Source: a virus. Taken from it: DNA of 39,059 bases. The position numbers and the translations under genes were made by a program. Where the stretch lies: positions 1 through 39,059 of the IMG/VR virus record IMGVR_UViG_3300045283_000258; one strand, written 5' to 3'. Below are positions 1 to 8,635 of the stretch, in pieces (position 1 is the stretch's first letter; every line of letters starts with the position of its first letter). The notes below the pieces were generated by a model. The model ran no database searches. It was not told the DNA's origin and saw only the letters and a program-made list of their open reading frames with translations.

Positions 1-127
1 AGACCGAAGCCCATGCCCCAAGTATCCGACATGTCAGAGGTATTTGATGCATGCCCTACGATTTGTACCACCTTGGAGCCTGGTTCCCCTGTTTGACCCC
101 CCGGGGGGGTCGAGGTCGCGGGGCCCC
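1..127. repeat. Direct terminal repeat (left copy)
   Basis: This 127-bp segment is identical to 38933-39059. An exact end overlap of 127 bases is what a de Bruijn assembler with k=127 leaves on a circular contig, so it is most simply read as the closure point of a circular or circularly permuted 38,932-bp genome. A true terminal redundancy of the virion DNA cannot be excluded from sequence alone. No gene lies in it. Confidence 0.9.
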
Positions 128-138
128 CTCTCAGGGGG
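95..138. other. Paired GC-rich palindromes before the late operon
   Basis: There are two strong dyads. Positions 95-111 form an 8-1-8 perfect palindrome (GACCCCCC-G-GGGGGGTC). Positions 124-138 form a hairpin with arms CCCCCT and AGGGGG around CTC, with a GGGGCCCC palindrome at 120-127 between them. There is no T-tract after either, so they do not look like ordinary intrinsic terminators. They lie upstream of the terminase genes, where control or packaging-recognition sites are common. No function can be assigned. Confidence 0.5.
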
Positions 139-205
139 TGGCGACGCCTACCGCTTTCGAGGCTTGGATCGACCGTAAAGAATGATCGCTTTTGGAGAGG
201 CTCCG

Positions 206-403
206 ATGATTTCGTTTCCGAAGGATCGGTCTATGCTCCGAGGGGTAACGCGCTCGGATCGCTCGGCTGCTCGTGAGCGTGTGAAAGGGGCTTTTCGTCC
301 GTGGGCCCTCATTTGTTGCCCCCTAGCGCCGGCCCTAGGGCAAGCAGTCGAGGCCGGCTTGATCAGTGTGGAGCCAATCGGCTATTCCGTAGCCAGTGCC
401 TAA
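206..403 (+). CDS. Small hypothetical protein at head of late operon
   Basis: A 65-residue frame that I do not recognise. The ATG at 206 is chosen over an in-frame ATG at 182 because GGAGAGG sits about six bases before it, one of the clearer ribosome sites in this part. The product is basic in its first half (a cluster of Arg/Lys around residues 10-30) and hydrophobic-neutral after that, with no motif. Its stop overlaps the GTG start of the next gene (GTGCCTAA), consistent with coupling. It could be a leader peptide or non-coding. Confidence 0.4.
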   Translation: MISFPKDRSMLRGVTRSDRSAARERVKGAFRPWALICCPLAPALGQAVEAGLISVEPIGYSVASA

Positions 404-1001
404 GCTCCCACGGACGCCGCTCATTGCGCCGATCAGCGTGCCCCCGAAATACGTGAGCACGAAAGCGGGGCGGGAGGCGCTCCGGCTACTGCACGAGCAT
501 GCGCCCGAGCTCTGGAAGCCGATCGATCAGGCCTATCGCCGCGACTGGTTCCGCCATCGGATCCGCGAATACGTGCAGCACCATGGGCACGCCTCGGCCG
601 GCGTTTGCACGCTGTTAGAGAAAGCGGCCGCTGCGTTTGCCGATGCTGACTACATTCGAGGGCTCGGCGTGCGGGACGACGATCCGGGTACGATCATGCA
701 AGCGCATAAGCTGAATTTGATCGGCAAGGGGCTCGAAGCGGCCGCGCTCGCCCTGTGCAAGGAAGAGAAAGGGGCACGGCGCGAGATGCAGTCACTCACT
801 AGCGGCGGATCCTCGCTGGCCCTCGCCCTCACGGAGCCAGGCCGCGGGTTCGCCCCTGCGGGCGGTGGCGTGGTGCGCAGACCCCCGAAGGAAGCGTGTG
901 GCTTTGGCGGCTTGCCCGAGTCCGATCCGTGGCCAGGCGAAACGAACGATATCGATCGGCAAGCAAACGACGATGACCCCGAGGGGAGCGAGCCCACATG
1001 A
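396..1001 (+). CDS. Putative terminase small subunit
   Basis: A 201-aa protein placed as the second gene of the packaging/virion block, upstream of the large terminase. The body (residues about 20-130) is charged and helical, including an Arg-rich segment (YRRDWFRHRIREY) that could bind DNA, and it is followed by a low-complexity Gly/Pro/Asp tail. Size and position fit a small terminase, which recognises the packaging site and feeds DNA to the large subunit. There is no diagnostic motif, so the call is mostly by context. GTG start; the stop overlaps the next ATG (ATGA). Confidence 0.45.
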   Translation: MPKLPRTPLIAPISVPPKYVSTKAGREALRLLHEHAPELWKPIDQAYRRDWFRHRIREYVQHHGHASAGVCTLLEKAAAAFADADYIRGLGVRDDDPGTIMQAHKLNLIGKGLEAAALALCKEEKGARREMQSLTSGGSSLALALTEPGRGFAPAGGGVVRRPPKEACGFGGLPESDPWPGETNDIDRQANDDDPEGSEPT

Positions 1002-1189
1002 AAGCGCCGCCTCGCCCTCGTTGCTGGGTTCTGTTGGTCGCGTCCGTGACGGGGACGGACAAGCGTTGCCGTGAGCTAGCGGAGCCCGGTAACCCTGACG
1101 GGTTATGCTGGGTTCATGCGCGAGCCTATCGCGATTCTACTCGGAGGCTGAAACGAGCCCCCGCCGAAAAACCGAAGGAGAAACCCTAG
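998..1189 (+). CDS. Small Cys/His (zinc-finger-like) protein
   Basis: A 63-aa basic protein. Cys9, Cys24, Cys37 and His40 are arranged as C...TGTDKRC...GLCWVH, matching a short phage/plasmid protein type with spacing C-x(14)-C-x(12)-C-x2-H that probably binds one zinc ion. The C-terminus is a Lys/Arg/Pro tail. It starts by ATGA overlap with the preceding gene and ends directly before the next ATG. Role unknown; DNA or RNA binding is plausible. Confidence 0.6.
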   Translation: MKAPPRPRCWVLLVASVTGTDKRCRELAEPGNPDGLCWVHARAYRDSTRRLKRAPAEKPKEKP

Positions 1190-1405
1190 ATGCTGCTCAG
1201 CAAATTGCACTTGAAAGATATGGCGCATGTGAGCGGCTCGACCGTGAGCATGTTCACGAACGAAGCCGGCTGGAAGATCGAGCTCCATCCCGAGCTGGGC
1301 GGCGTCCTTTGCGAGAAGGACAAGCAGCGCGGCGGGGAAGTGATTTGGATCCCCTATGCTAATTGCCGCAACGGCTACCCGATCGCCGAAGGCAAGGGGC
1401 GATGA
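1190..1405 (+). CDS. Hypothetical protein
   Basis: A 71-aa product with a mixed beta-type sequence (SGSTVSMFTNEAGWKIELHPELGG) and no recognised family. The ATG directly follows the previous stop, with GAAGGAG about ten bases upstream as ribosome site. Similar short proteins sit before terminase genes in many phages. No function is inferred. Confidence 0.55.
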   Translation: MLLSKLHLKDMAHVSGSTVSMFTNEAGWKIELHPELGGVLCEKDKQRGGEVIWIPYANCRNGYPIAEGKGR

Positions 1406-1578
1406 GCCGCACCCTAGAGGCCGACTTCACGCGCTTGCAGCGCGCCTATGAAGAGGCTTTCGTGTCGCTCGCTCGACAGTCGCTCGCATGCATGCGGGAA
1501 CTAGGCGTTATGGACGAAGATTTCGTGTGTGCCCTGTGTCGATCCGGCTGCACGGGTCCGCATGGCGATCAAGCATGA
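1402..1578 (+). CDS. Hypothetical protein, helical with C-terminal Cys pair
   Basis: A 58-aa protein. The ATG at 1402 forms an ATGA overlap with the upstream stop and is preferred to an earlier ATG at 1363 lying deep inside the neighbour. The first 40 residues look like one amphipathic helix, and the end carries C-x2-C-x3-C (CALCRSGC). Function unknown. Confidence 0.5.
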   Translation: MSRTLEADFTRLQRAYEEAFVSLARQSLACMRELGVMDEDFVCALCRSGCTGPHGDQA

Positions 1579-2026
1579 GACGAACGATCCCGATCTCGAC
1601 AACATTGCGAAAGAAGTAAACGAAGACATTGCCAAGGGCGAGGGCGAGAAACACTTTCAAGATCTGTTTGACGAAGTAGCGAGCACTCAGGGCAACGCGC
1701 GGAGCAGGGAGATCCCGCCCGACCTGAGAGACAAACTCGAGAGATTCGCCCGGGCCTTTCGTGCAGGCCTCAGCGATCAGCTGAGAGGTAACGAACACGG
1801 CTTGCATTGCGTAGGCGTGAACCTCGATGGTTTTGGGCACGGGTTCGTGTGCAAGTTCAAGGATCGCGAGGGTCGGCCGTATACCGTGGGAGTTAGCTAC
1901 GAAGACGGGTTCGCTTCGGTTGCGAAGCACGGCGTGACTGAGATGGGGCGCGGCATGATGGACGTTGTCCTAGGGAAACTAGTGGCCGCGCGCGCGCTCT
2001 ATTTCGAGCGTATGGCGTCCTCGTGA
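1562..2026 (+). CDS. Hypothetical protein
   Basis: A 154-aa protein. The start at 1562 (MAIKHETND) overlaps the previous gene by 17 bases and is preferred to an upstream ATG that extends further into it. The acidic, helical N-terminal third is followed by an alpha/beta region (LHCVGVNLDGFGHGFVCKFKDREGRPYTVGVSYEDGF) that looks like a compact folded domain. I do not recognise a family. It is co-transcribed with the terminase genes. Confidence 0.6.
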   Translation: MAIKHETNDPDLDNIAKEVNEDIAKGEGEKHFQDLFDEVASTQGNARSREIPPDLRDKLERFARAFRAGLSDQLRGNEHGLHCVGVNLDGFGHGFVCKFKDREGRPYTVGVSYEDGFASVAKHGVTEMGRGMMDVVLGKLVAARALYFERMASS

Positions 2027-2027
2027 G

Positions 2028-2447
2028 ATGAAAGCGAAGCCCGATCGCCTGCTCTATCTGAAGCCGGCCACGCTCGACCGACTAGCGAGCGTGCTCGGCA
2101 TCCCTAACCCGCTCACGCCCGAGCGACGGGCGGAGCTGAAAAAAGAAGCGATCGCGCGGAACAAAAAAGCCTACCGCGCGAAGCACAAAAAAAAGATCTA
2201 TGCCGCGATCAAAAAGGAGCGATCGATCGCTACCGTCAAGCGGTCGATCGGGCGGGTCCCCGGCTGGGAATTCGTGCAGATGCTGGAGGATGTCGATCAG
2301 GCTCCGCCTGACAAGCTGAAGCAAATGCAGACATACCTACGGAAAAATGAGGACCGTTTTCGGCTGAGCCGCTTGCAGCGGACGCGGCTACTCATGCGCA
2401 TTTCTGCACGCCTGAGGCTGTGTTGGAAACGCGCTCTACTGGCTTAG
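2028..2447 (+). CDS. Hypothetical basic protein upstream of large terminase
   Basis: A 139-aa, very basic protein with a Lys-rich stretch around residues 38-66 (RNKKAYRAKHKKKIYAAIKKE), probably nucleic-acid binding. It ends 28 bases inside the large terminase frame. Its position makes it an alternative candidate for the small terminase or a packaging accessory factor. No motif settles this. Confidence 0.55.
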   Translation: MKAKPDRLLYLKPATLDRLASVLGIPNPLTPERRAELKKEAIARNKKAYRAKHKKKIYAAIKKERSIATVKRSIGRVPGWEFVQMLEDVDQAPPDKLKQMQTYLRKNEDRFRLSRLQRTRLLMRISARLRLCWKRALLA

Positions 2448-4000
2448 AGCGGCTCCGGCTAGAAGCCGTCCTTTGTAGCCCGCACGGCTTCGGGCTTCGC
2501 ACGGCAAGCCCCTTGCAGCGCGCGATCTGTCGCGTGAGTGATGGGCTACCCATCGGCGATCTCTGGGAGCACGATGAGGTCCGCGCCGCATTCGGAGGGG
2601 TGAAACCGCCCGAGGTAGCGCCCGAGCGGCTAGTGATATTGGCCGCGATCCGAACCGCGAAATCGATGATCGCAGCGGCTAAAGCCGTGCAGATCTCGCA
2701 AACGGTCGATCTCGACGTGCCCTATCTGTCGGCCGGCGATGAGCTCAGGATCCCGATCGTCTCGGTCGACAAAGACAAGGCGCGCGCGGTGTTCGCTCAC
2801 ATGCTCGGGCCGATCCTGGCGAGCCCGCATTTGCGTACGCTGCTCGTGGGCGAGCCGACGGCCGAGTCCTTCTGGCTTCGTCACCCTTCGGGCCGGGCGA
2901 TCGAAGTGTGCACTACCCCGCTAGCGAAGAGCGGATCGACGCTCGTAGCGCGATGGATGCCGGCCGTGATCTTCGATGAGGCACCGCTGATGGCGGGCGT
3001 GAGCGACGCGAAAAAGAACCTAGACGAAGCGCTCGGAGCGATCGCCGGCCGCGTGCTTCCGGGCGGGCAGATCCTCATGATTGGATCTCCGTGGGCGCCG
3101 TTCGGGCCAGTGTTCGATCTCGTTGCCGCCTACTTCGGCAAGCCGTGCCGTGAGGTGGTCGTGGTTCGTGCGCCCGGCCCGGCGATGAATCCCGTTTACT
3201 GGACTAAGCGCCGCTGCGCGAATCTGAAGCGCACGAACCCCACGCGATACCGCACGAACGTCCTAGCCGAATTCGCGGATATGGAAGACGGGATCTTCGC
3301 CTCGATCGAGATCGAAGCTCACACGCGCGAGGGCCCCGTTACTCGCCCGCGTGAGGCAAAGCACCACTACACGGCCGCGATGGATCCCGCGTTTCGCGGC
3401 AACGCTTGGACCCTGATCGTCATCGAATGCACGGGACTAGGCGGCCCGGGTGGCGTTCAGCCCATGTATTCCGTGGCGCTTGCTCGGCAGTGGATCGGCA
3501 GCAAGACAAGCCCACTGAAAGCGAGCGAGATCCTACGAGAGATCGCGGGCATCTGCGAAGAATACGGGATCGACACCGTCTATAGCGATCAGCACAATTT
3601 CGATACCATCGGCGAGTTCGCCGAAGTTCATGGCCTCAGCCTATTCGAGGTGAAAATCACGGCCGAAAACCGGCTCGAAATGGTGGAGCGCGTGGCTCAG
3701 ATCCTGAGCGATGGGCGCCTAGAATTGCCGCCCGATCGCCAGCTGGCGCAAGACATGAAAGCGGCGCGCAAGCGCGTGAGTCAGAACGGCGTGACTCTCG
3801 TGCTCCCGCGCTCGGGCGACGGCCGGCATTGCGATTATGTGCCCTCCCTTTCGCTCGCCCTGCACGATCCGCCCCCTCCGCCCGAGGGCCCCGATGCCCC
3901 CAAGCTGGACGAGCTCGAAGCGCTCAGGGAGCGGATAAATGAGCGGAATTCTGCCGATCATTGGACCAATGTCACCCGCACGATCGGCGGGGGCAGGTAG
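2420..4000 (+). CDS. terL: Terminase large subunit
   Basis: The ATP-driven DNA packaging motor and nuclease, 526 aa. A degenerate Walker A-like segment (AAIRTAKS, residues 75-82) replaces the usual GxGK[ST] loop but keeps Lys-Ser. Walker B is VIFDEA (183-188) with catalytic Glu. The C-terminal RNase H-like nuclease has the expected spaced acids: Asp322 (AAMDPAF), Asp390 (VYSDQHNFD) and Asp472/Asp483 (HCDYVPSLSLALHD). It starts at GTG 2420 with GAGG just upstream and overlaps the previous gene. A Pro-rich linker (DPPPPPEGPD) precedes the C-terminal helix. The protein is full length. Confidence 0.93.
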   Translation: MLETRSTGLERLRLEAVLCSPHGFGLRTASPLQRAICRVSDGLPIGDLWEHDEVRAAFGGVKPPEVAPERLVILAAIRTAKSMIAAAKAVQISQTVDLDVPYLSAGDELRIPIVSVDKDKARAVFAHMLGPILASPHLRTLLVGEPTAESFWLRHPSGRAIEVCTTPLAKSGSTLVARWMPAVIFDEAPLMAGVSDAKKNLDEALGAIAGRVLPGGQILMIGSPWAPFGPVFDLVAAYFGKPCREVVVVRAPGPAMNPVYWTKRRCANLKRTNPTRYRTNVLAEFADMEDGIFASIEIEAHTREGPVTRPREAKHHYTAAMDPAFRGNAWTLIVIECTGLGGPGGVQPMYSVALARQWIGSKTSPLKASEILREIAGICEEYGIDTVYSDQHNFDTIGEFAEVHGLSLFEVKITAENRLEMVERVAQILSDGRLELPPDRQLAQDMKAARKRVSQNGVTLVLPRSGDGRHCDYVPSLSLALHDPPPPPEGPDAPKLDELEALRERINERNSADHWTNVTRTIGGGR

Positions 4001-4008
4001 CACGATAT

Positions 4009-4272
4009 TTGACAATCGTGTCACGATCGGACAGTTCTTTTCCCGTGCAGGTCTCCCCTCTAGATCCGGACTCCGTTGTCCGCCTGATAGTAGCCCTCCG
4101 AGATGCTGGGGTTCGTCGATTTTCGTGGGGGGACCTGTCATTTGATTTCGCCGATCGCGTGAGTGACGTAGCGCCCGATGCTGAGCGCGACACGTTGCCC
4201 CCGGGCGGCCCTGAGGATGCCGTAATTACGGCTGCTCTTCGTCTCGCGAATCGCGGCCGCTCGGCTGCTTGA
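4009..4272 (+). CDS. Small hypothetical protein between terminase and portal
   Basis: About 87 aa, with the central sequence SVVRLIVALRDAGVRRFSWGDLSF that may form one helix-turn element. The start is uncertain: TTG 4009 has GGGGCAGG about 12 bases upstream, and GTG 4018 is also in frame. It ends with a TTGA overlap with the portal gene. It keeps its place in the head-gene order, as small linker proteins do, but no family is recognised. Confidence 0.5.
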   Translation: MTIVSRSDSSFPVQVSPLDPDSVVRLIVALRDAGVRRFSWGDLSFDFADRVSDVAPDAERDTLPPGGPEDAVITAALRLANRGRSAA

Positions 4273-6293
4273 TCACAAACGGATCACGATCGCCGAAGTG
4301 GTGGGACCGTGGAAACACGATCTATGATCCGGTCAGCGACACGACGCGGGCGGAGAACCCCGCGCTAGAGCTCGTGCGGCTGAGCCAACAGCTCTGGCAT
4401 CACTCGGGTTCGGAACGGCAAACGCTCGCCGAAGCGGCGCTCTGCCTTTACTTCGGCAACGATCGTCACTCACTGCGCGGCAACCGTTCAGGCACGCTCG
4501 ACGCTGAGGCCTTCGGCATGCCCTCGATCGAGCCGCCCGGATACAACGTTGTCCAGTCGTGCGTCGATACGAAAACGGCTCATATCGTGCGGAATAAGGT
4601 GCGCCCGATGTTTCTCACGGACGGGGGCGATCCCGATCTGCAAGAGAAAGCCAAGGGGATGCAGCGCGCGGTCGAGGCTGCATTTGATCAGGTCGGCATG
4701 TACGCGGACGAAGGGATGGCCGTCTGTAGAGACGGGAATCTCTTTGACGCCGGGTGCATGAAATTCTGCGTCGACTACGCGAACAATCGGATCCTAGGCG
4801 ATCGGATCTTCGCGCATGAGATCCTAGTTCCGGAGCGCGAAGCGCGCCTAGGCAAGCCTCGTCAGATCGGGCACCGGATGCTAGTGCCGCGTGACTCGCT
4901 GATCAATTTTTTCAGCGGCGAGAGCGAGGCCGATGAGCGAGCGCGCGAGGCTGTGCGCGCTGCCCCGCCTGCGAGCGGCGATGTTCTCGGCTCGGACATG
5001 GTCGAGAGCGGCACGATCAGCGACATGGTCGAGGCGTTCGAATGGTGGCACTTGCCGAGCGGCCGCGTTGATCTGAAAGAGCCGAAAAGCTTTGGTATCA
5101 ACGAAGACGGCGAATTCGATCCGAGCCTCGATCCAGGCCACGATGGGCGACACATCATCTGCATTGATGGCGTGGCCGGCGGGCAGGTTCTCAGCGATGA
5201 GCCCTGGCCGTTCCCCTACTTCCCGATCGCGTTTTTCAAGCCGATGAAAAACCCTGAGGGCTTCTGGTCGCGCGGCATTCCGGAAACGCTCGCAGGCGCT
5301 CAGCTCGCAATCACGCGCATGAATATCCGCGTGGACGGGATCATGAACCTGCACGCCGTGCCGCGCCTGATCATCGATCGCCGCGCGAAGCTGAACAAGT
5401 CGAAGCTCACGAACGGATGGGCCGATATACTCGAGTCATCGATCAGCCCGTCGCAAGCGGTCTACTGTTACAATCCGAACAGTGTACCCGCTGAGTTTTT
5501 GAATCAGATCGACAAGCTGATCGCGTGGGCAGAAAAGCAAGTCGGGCTAAGCGAGCTCAGCATCAGCGCGCAGAAACCGGCGGGCATCGAGCACGCGCCA
5601 GCGCTGCAATACTTGGGCGACGCTGAGAGCATTCGGCACACGACTAGTTTTCGATCATGGGAGCAATTCCACTTGGATTCGGCTCGAATCATGGTCGATG
5701 GCCTGCGCATGCTGGCCGAGCGTAACCCCGACTTCGAGATCATTTTCGGCGACGCGAAAGATCTCCAGCGCATCAAATGGAAGAGCGTCGATCTCGGCGC
5801 TGAAAAGTATCACCTCAAGATCTGGGCTACGAACTTGCTACCGCAAACGCCGGCCGCGAAGACCAGCCGGATCATGGACTACGTCCAGAGCGGCTTGCTA
5901 ACCGTGGGCGAGGGCCGCGCCCTGATGGAGTTCCCGGACATCGAAAGTGTGACGGGCGACGCGAACGCCGAAGAAGCGAACATCCTGCACAAGCTCGACG
6001 CGGCGATCCGTGGCGACATGACCGCGGCCACGCCGCACGCATACCTAAACCTCCCGCTAGCGATGAGCCTCGCCAAGCAGCGGATCAACAAACTCGAATC
6101 CGATGGCGTGAAAGAGGACGTGTGGGACCGCCTGATCGAGTTCTGGGAAATGTGTAACAAGATGAATTTGCAAGCGACGAACGAAGCTGCGCAGGCAGCG
6201 CAAGGACAGCTCCCGCCACCCGGAGGTGGAGCCCCTCCCCCGGGCAGTGCAGCTCCGCCCCCTAATGCCCTCCCGGCTCCCATGGCTGCCTAG
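4269..6293 (+). CDS. Portal protein
   Basis: The dodecameric vertex ring through which DNA enters and leaves the capsid. The 674-aa length and order (large terminase - portal - scaffold - capsid) fit a podovirus-type portal. The body shows the typical mix of long helices and a stem-like region (PETLAGAQLAITRMNIRVDGIMNLHAVPRL, near residues 335-365), and AEKQVGLSELSISAQKPAGIEHAPALQYL resembles the loop/wing region of such portals. The end is a Gly/Pro-rich tail. The start is TTG overlapping the previous stop (TTGA). No catalytic residues are expected. Confidence 0.88.
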   Translation: MITNGSRSPKWWDRGNTIYDPVSDTTRAENPALELVRLSQQLWHHSGSERQTLAEAALCLYFGNDRHSLRGNRSGTLDAEAFGMPSIEPPGYNVVQSCVDTKTAHIVRNKVRPMFLTDGGDPDLQEKAKGMQRAVEAAFDQVGMYADEGMAVCRDGNLFDAGCMKFCVDYANNRILGDRIFAHEILVPEREARLGKPRQIGHRMLVPRDSLINFFSGESEADERAREAVRAAPPASGDVLGSDMVESGTISDMVEAFEWWHLPSGRVDLKEPKSFGINEDGEFDPSLDPGHDGRHIICIDGVAGGQVLSDEPWPFPYFPIAFFKPMKNPEGFWSRGIPETLAGAQLAITRMNIRVDGIMNLHAVPRLIIDRRAKLNKSKLTNGWADILESSISPSQAVYCYNPNSVPAEFLNQIDKLIAWAEKQVGLSELSISAQKPAGIEHAPALQYLGDAESIRHTTSFRSWEQFHLDSARIMVDGLRMLAERNPDFEIIFGDAKDLQRIKWKSVDLGAEKYHLKIWATNLLPQTPAAKTSRIMDYVQSGLLTVGEGRALMEFPDIESVTGDANAEEANILHKLDAAIRGDMTAATPHAYLNLPLAMSLAKQRINKLESDGVKEDVWDRLIEFWEMCNKMNLQATNEAAQAAQGQLPPPGGGAPPPGSAAPPPNALPAPMAA

Positions 6294-7363
6294 TGGCCGC
6301 TGCACAAGTAGCCGGCACGCCCGCGCCCGTAGCGGCGCCAGCGGCGCCCGTTGCTGCGCCCGTTGCTGCGCCCGTTGCGCCTGCCCCCATCGGGCTGTCC
6401 GAGGCGCTAGACGGCCTATTGCCGCCCGACGAAACGGCACCCGAAGCGCCGGCCGAGGCAGCGGCGGAAGCGCCCGCCGAAGCGGCAACCCCGGCCCCGG
6501 GCGCCGCGGTCGATCCGCTGAGCGCTGAGGCGCTCGCAGCTCCGGGCGGGATCGAAAAAGCGCAAGCGTTCCTCCGTGAGAAACAGCAAGCGCACGATCG
6601 CGCGTATCTGAAGCTGGCCAAGCGCGAGCAGTCGCTGAAGCACGGGATCGAACGCTGGAAGCAAGAGCTAGGGCAGTCACGCGCCTACGTGCAAGCCGTG
6701 CAAGCGGACGTCTCTCTCTTGCAGAGCGGCACGGCCGATCAGAAGCTCGAAGCGCTCGGGCGCCTATCGCGACAAGACGCGCTCAAGGTGTGGGAAGAAA
6801 TCGCGATCAGCGCGGCGAGCGGCGGCAAGAAAGCCCCGGCTCCCGAGGTCGCTGAGCTCCGAGACGAAATCCGCAAGCTTCGCGAAGAGCGTGAGCAAGA
6901 GCGCGCGCAGGCGCACGAGCACGGGCAGCGCCAGCAATTGCAGGCAACGAAAGTTCGCCTAGTGCAGGGCGCGATCGAGGGGAAAGAAGCCTATCCGGCC
7001 CTAGCGGCGTTCGCGAATACGAAGCCGGCCGAGGTTGCCGAATACCTAACCACGATGATCGTCGAAGCCCACGAGGCAGGGCGGCCGATCACTTGGCAAG
7101 AGGCGTATACGCGAGTGAATCAAGAGCTCGCCCCCTACCATCAAACCGCGGCTAAACCCGCGGGCGTGAGTCAAATCACGGGAGGCTCAGGACCCTCCGA
7201 TGCGAGAGCATCAAAACCTGTGCAACCGACGCCGCGATCGCCGGGAAGGTCACTCAACCCAGGGCTCCAAACGCAGCAAGGCCAGGTCAGAGAAATGACC
7301 GAAGCCGAGCGGATCAACGAGCTCGCAAGCGACCCCACGTTTCTGCAATCGCTATTCGGTTAG
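6293..7363 (+). CDS. Capsid scaffolding-like protein
   Basis: A 356-aa protein between portal and major capsid, the usual place for a scaffold that guides procapsid assembly and then leaves. The N-terminal 85 residues are low-complexity Ala/Pro/Glu, including an APVA repeat encoded by three tandem 12-bp units at 6344-6379. Residues about 95-230 are strongly helical or coiled coil (EVAELRDEIRKLREEREQERAQ), and the short C-terminal helix ends in FLQSLFG, a plausible capsid-binding end. The GTG start overlaps the portal stop by one base (TAGTG). Confidence 0.78.
   Translation: MAAAQVAGTPAPVAAPAAPVAAPVAAPVAPAPIGLSEALDGLLPPDETAPEAPAEAAAEAPAEAATPAPGAAVDPLSAEALAAPGGIEKAQAFLREKQQAHDRAYLKLAKREQSLKHGIERWKQELGQSRAYVQAVQADVSLLQSGTADQKLEALGRLSRQDALKVWEEIAISAASGGKKAPAPEVAELRDEIRKLREEREQERAQAHEHGQRQQLQATKVRLVQGAIEGKEAYPALAAFANTKPAEVAEYLTTMIVEAHEAGRPITWQEAYTRVNQELAPYHQTAAKPAGVSQITGGSGPSDARASKPVQPTPRSPGRSLNPGLQTQQGQVREMTEAERINELASDPTFLQSLFG
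6344..6379 (+). repeat. 12-bp tandem repeat in scaffold gene
   Basis: Three head-to-tail copies of GCGCCCGTTGCT (last base G in the third) encode repeated Ala-Pro-Val-Ala in the disordered N-terminus of the scaffold-like protein. The unit keeps the frame, so copy number could vary without breaking the gene. Confidence 0.85.
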
Positions 7364-7390
7364 CAGCGCGCGGGGGTCGAAAGGCTTCCC

Positions 7391-8620
7391 ATGGCAGACG
7401 CAAATACTACAAACCAGCTCCCGCTGCTCAAGCGGCTTTGGGGCTCAAAAGTGGCGGACCCGCTCTATAAAGCGAGCCGCTTCGCATCCATGATCGGATC
7501 CGATACGAACTTTGGATCCGAAGGGCGCTACGTCAACGTGACGGTGGGCCCGACCGCGGGCGGATCTGCGAACTTCGCGGATGCTCTCGCTGCACAGGAC
7601 GCAACGAAAGAAATTCGTTTTTTCGTCTCGCACCGCAAGGAATACCAGGTCTTTCAGATCCAGGGCGATCTCATTGCGCGCTCTCGCGGCAACGCGAACG
7701 CGATGGTCGAGGCGGTCAAGCAACAGGCGGATAAGGCCCGCTACGCTTACGCGCGATCGGTCGCCCGTAAGCTCTGGGGCAACGGCGGCGGAGCACTCGG
7801 ACAGCTCGCAGCCACTACCGTGCTGGCTAGCCCTAATCTCGTGCTCCGATCACGGACGGACGTGGTCGGCTTCGAAGTCGGGATGCAACTCGAATTCGCG
7901 GTCGATGACGGATCGAGCGCGGCCCCCGCTGGACGGCGAGGCGCACCGGATCGCCTGACGATCCTGGCGATCAACCGTGACACGGGTACGCTCACGATGA
8001 GCGCGAACTTGAATACCGTGGCTCTGATCACGGTCAACGATTTCGTGTTTCGCCGTGGCGACTACGCGCAAGCCATGACCGGTATGCGCGGCTGGAATCC
8101 GGTCGTGGCTCCGACCGCGGGCGATTCGTTTTTCGGACTCGACCGCAGCACCACGGACGTGACTCGCGTCACTGGCGCGCGCGTGAACGGCGGCGGGAAG
8201 CCGAAAGAGGAAACGCTGATCGATGGCACTGCCGAAGCGCAGATCAACGGCATCACGGTCAATCAGTGCTTCGTGAACCCGCTCGATTACCGCGATCTCG
8301 TGAAAGAGATGGGCAGCAAGCGAGAGATCCAGGTCTCGGCCAAGCAAGCCGGAATGGGCTTTACCGCGCTCGAAGTGTACGGAGCCACTGGAACGATCCA
8401 GATCGTTTCTGAGGTAGACGTTCCGCGTGGCGTCGGGTGGGGCGTGGACACGGATCAAATCACGCTACGCACCGCGGGCGACGCGCCGATGATGCTCAAC
8501 GAAGACGGGATCGGAAAGCTCGTACGCTCGGCAAATGATGACGCCTACCAGGGGCGCATCGGTAGCTACGGGAACTTGTTCCAAGACAACCCCGGCAACG
8601 CCGTTATTTTCAGCTGGTAA
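7391..8620 (+). CDS. Major capsid protein
   Basis: The 409-aa shell subunit. It follows the scaffold, has its own ribosome site (AAAGG about eight bases upstream), and shows the features of HK97-fold capsid proteins of podoviruses: an N-terminal arm, an alpha-helical spine (MVEAVKQQADKARYAYARSVARKLW, residues about 99-123), a beta-rich insertion (LTILAINRDTGTLTMSANL) and a C-terminal P-domain ending GNLFQDNPGNAVIFSW. There is no protease gene and no long cleavable delta domain, consistent with a separate scaffold. Confidence 0.88.
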   Translation: MADANTTNQLPLLKRLWGSKVADPLYKASRFASMIGSDTNFGSEGRYVNVTVGPTAGGSANFADALAAQDATKEIRFFVSHRKEYQVFQIQGDLIARSRGNANAMVEAVKQQADKARYAYARSVARKLWGNGGGALGQLAATTVLASPNLVLRSRTDVVGFEVGMQLEFAVDDGSSAAPAGRRGAPDRLTILAINRDTGTLTMSANLNTVALITVNDFVFRRGDYAQAMTGMRGWNPVVAPTAGDSFFGLDRSTTDVTRVTGARVNGGGKPKEETLIDGTAEAQINGITVNQCFVNPLDYRDLVKEMGSKREIQVSAKQAGMGFTALEVYGATGTIQIVSEVDVPRGVGWGVDTDQITLRTAGDAPMMLNEDGIGKLVRSANDDAYQGRIGSYGNLFQDNPGNAVIFSW

Positions 8621-8635
8621 CCGGAGGCATAGCCG

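Noticed and set aside
6057-6680. Long leftward open frame under portal/scaffold
   Set aside because: It is a shadow of GC-rich codons in the rightward genes; Arg/Pro/Ala-rich, without a ribosome site or family pattern. Others at 650-997, 12620-13117 and 14428-15000 were dropped for the same reason.
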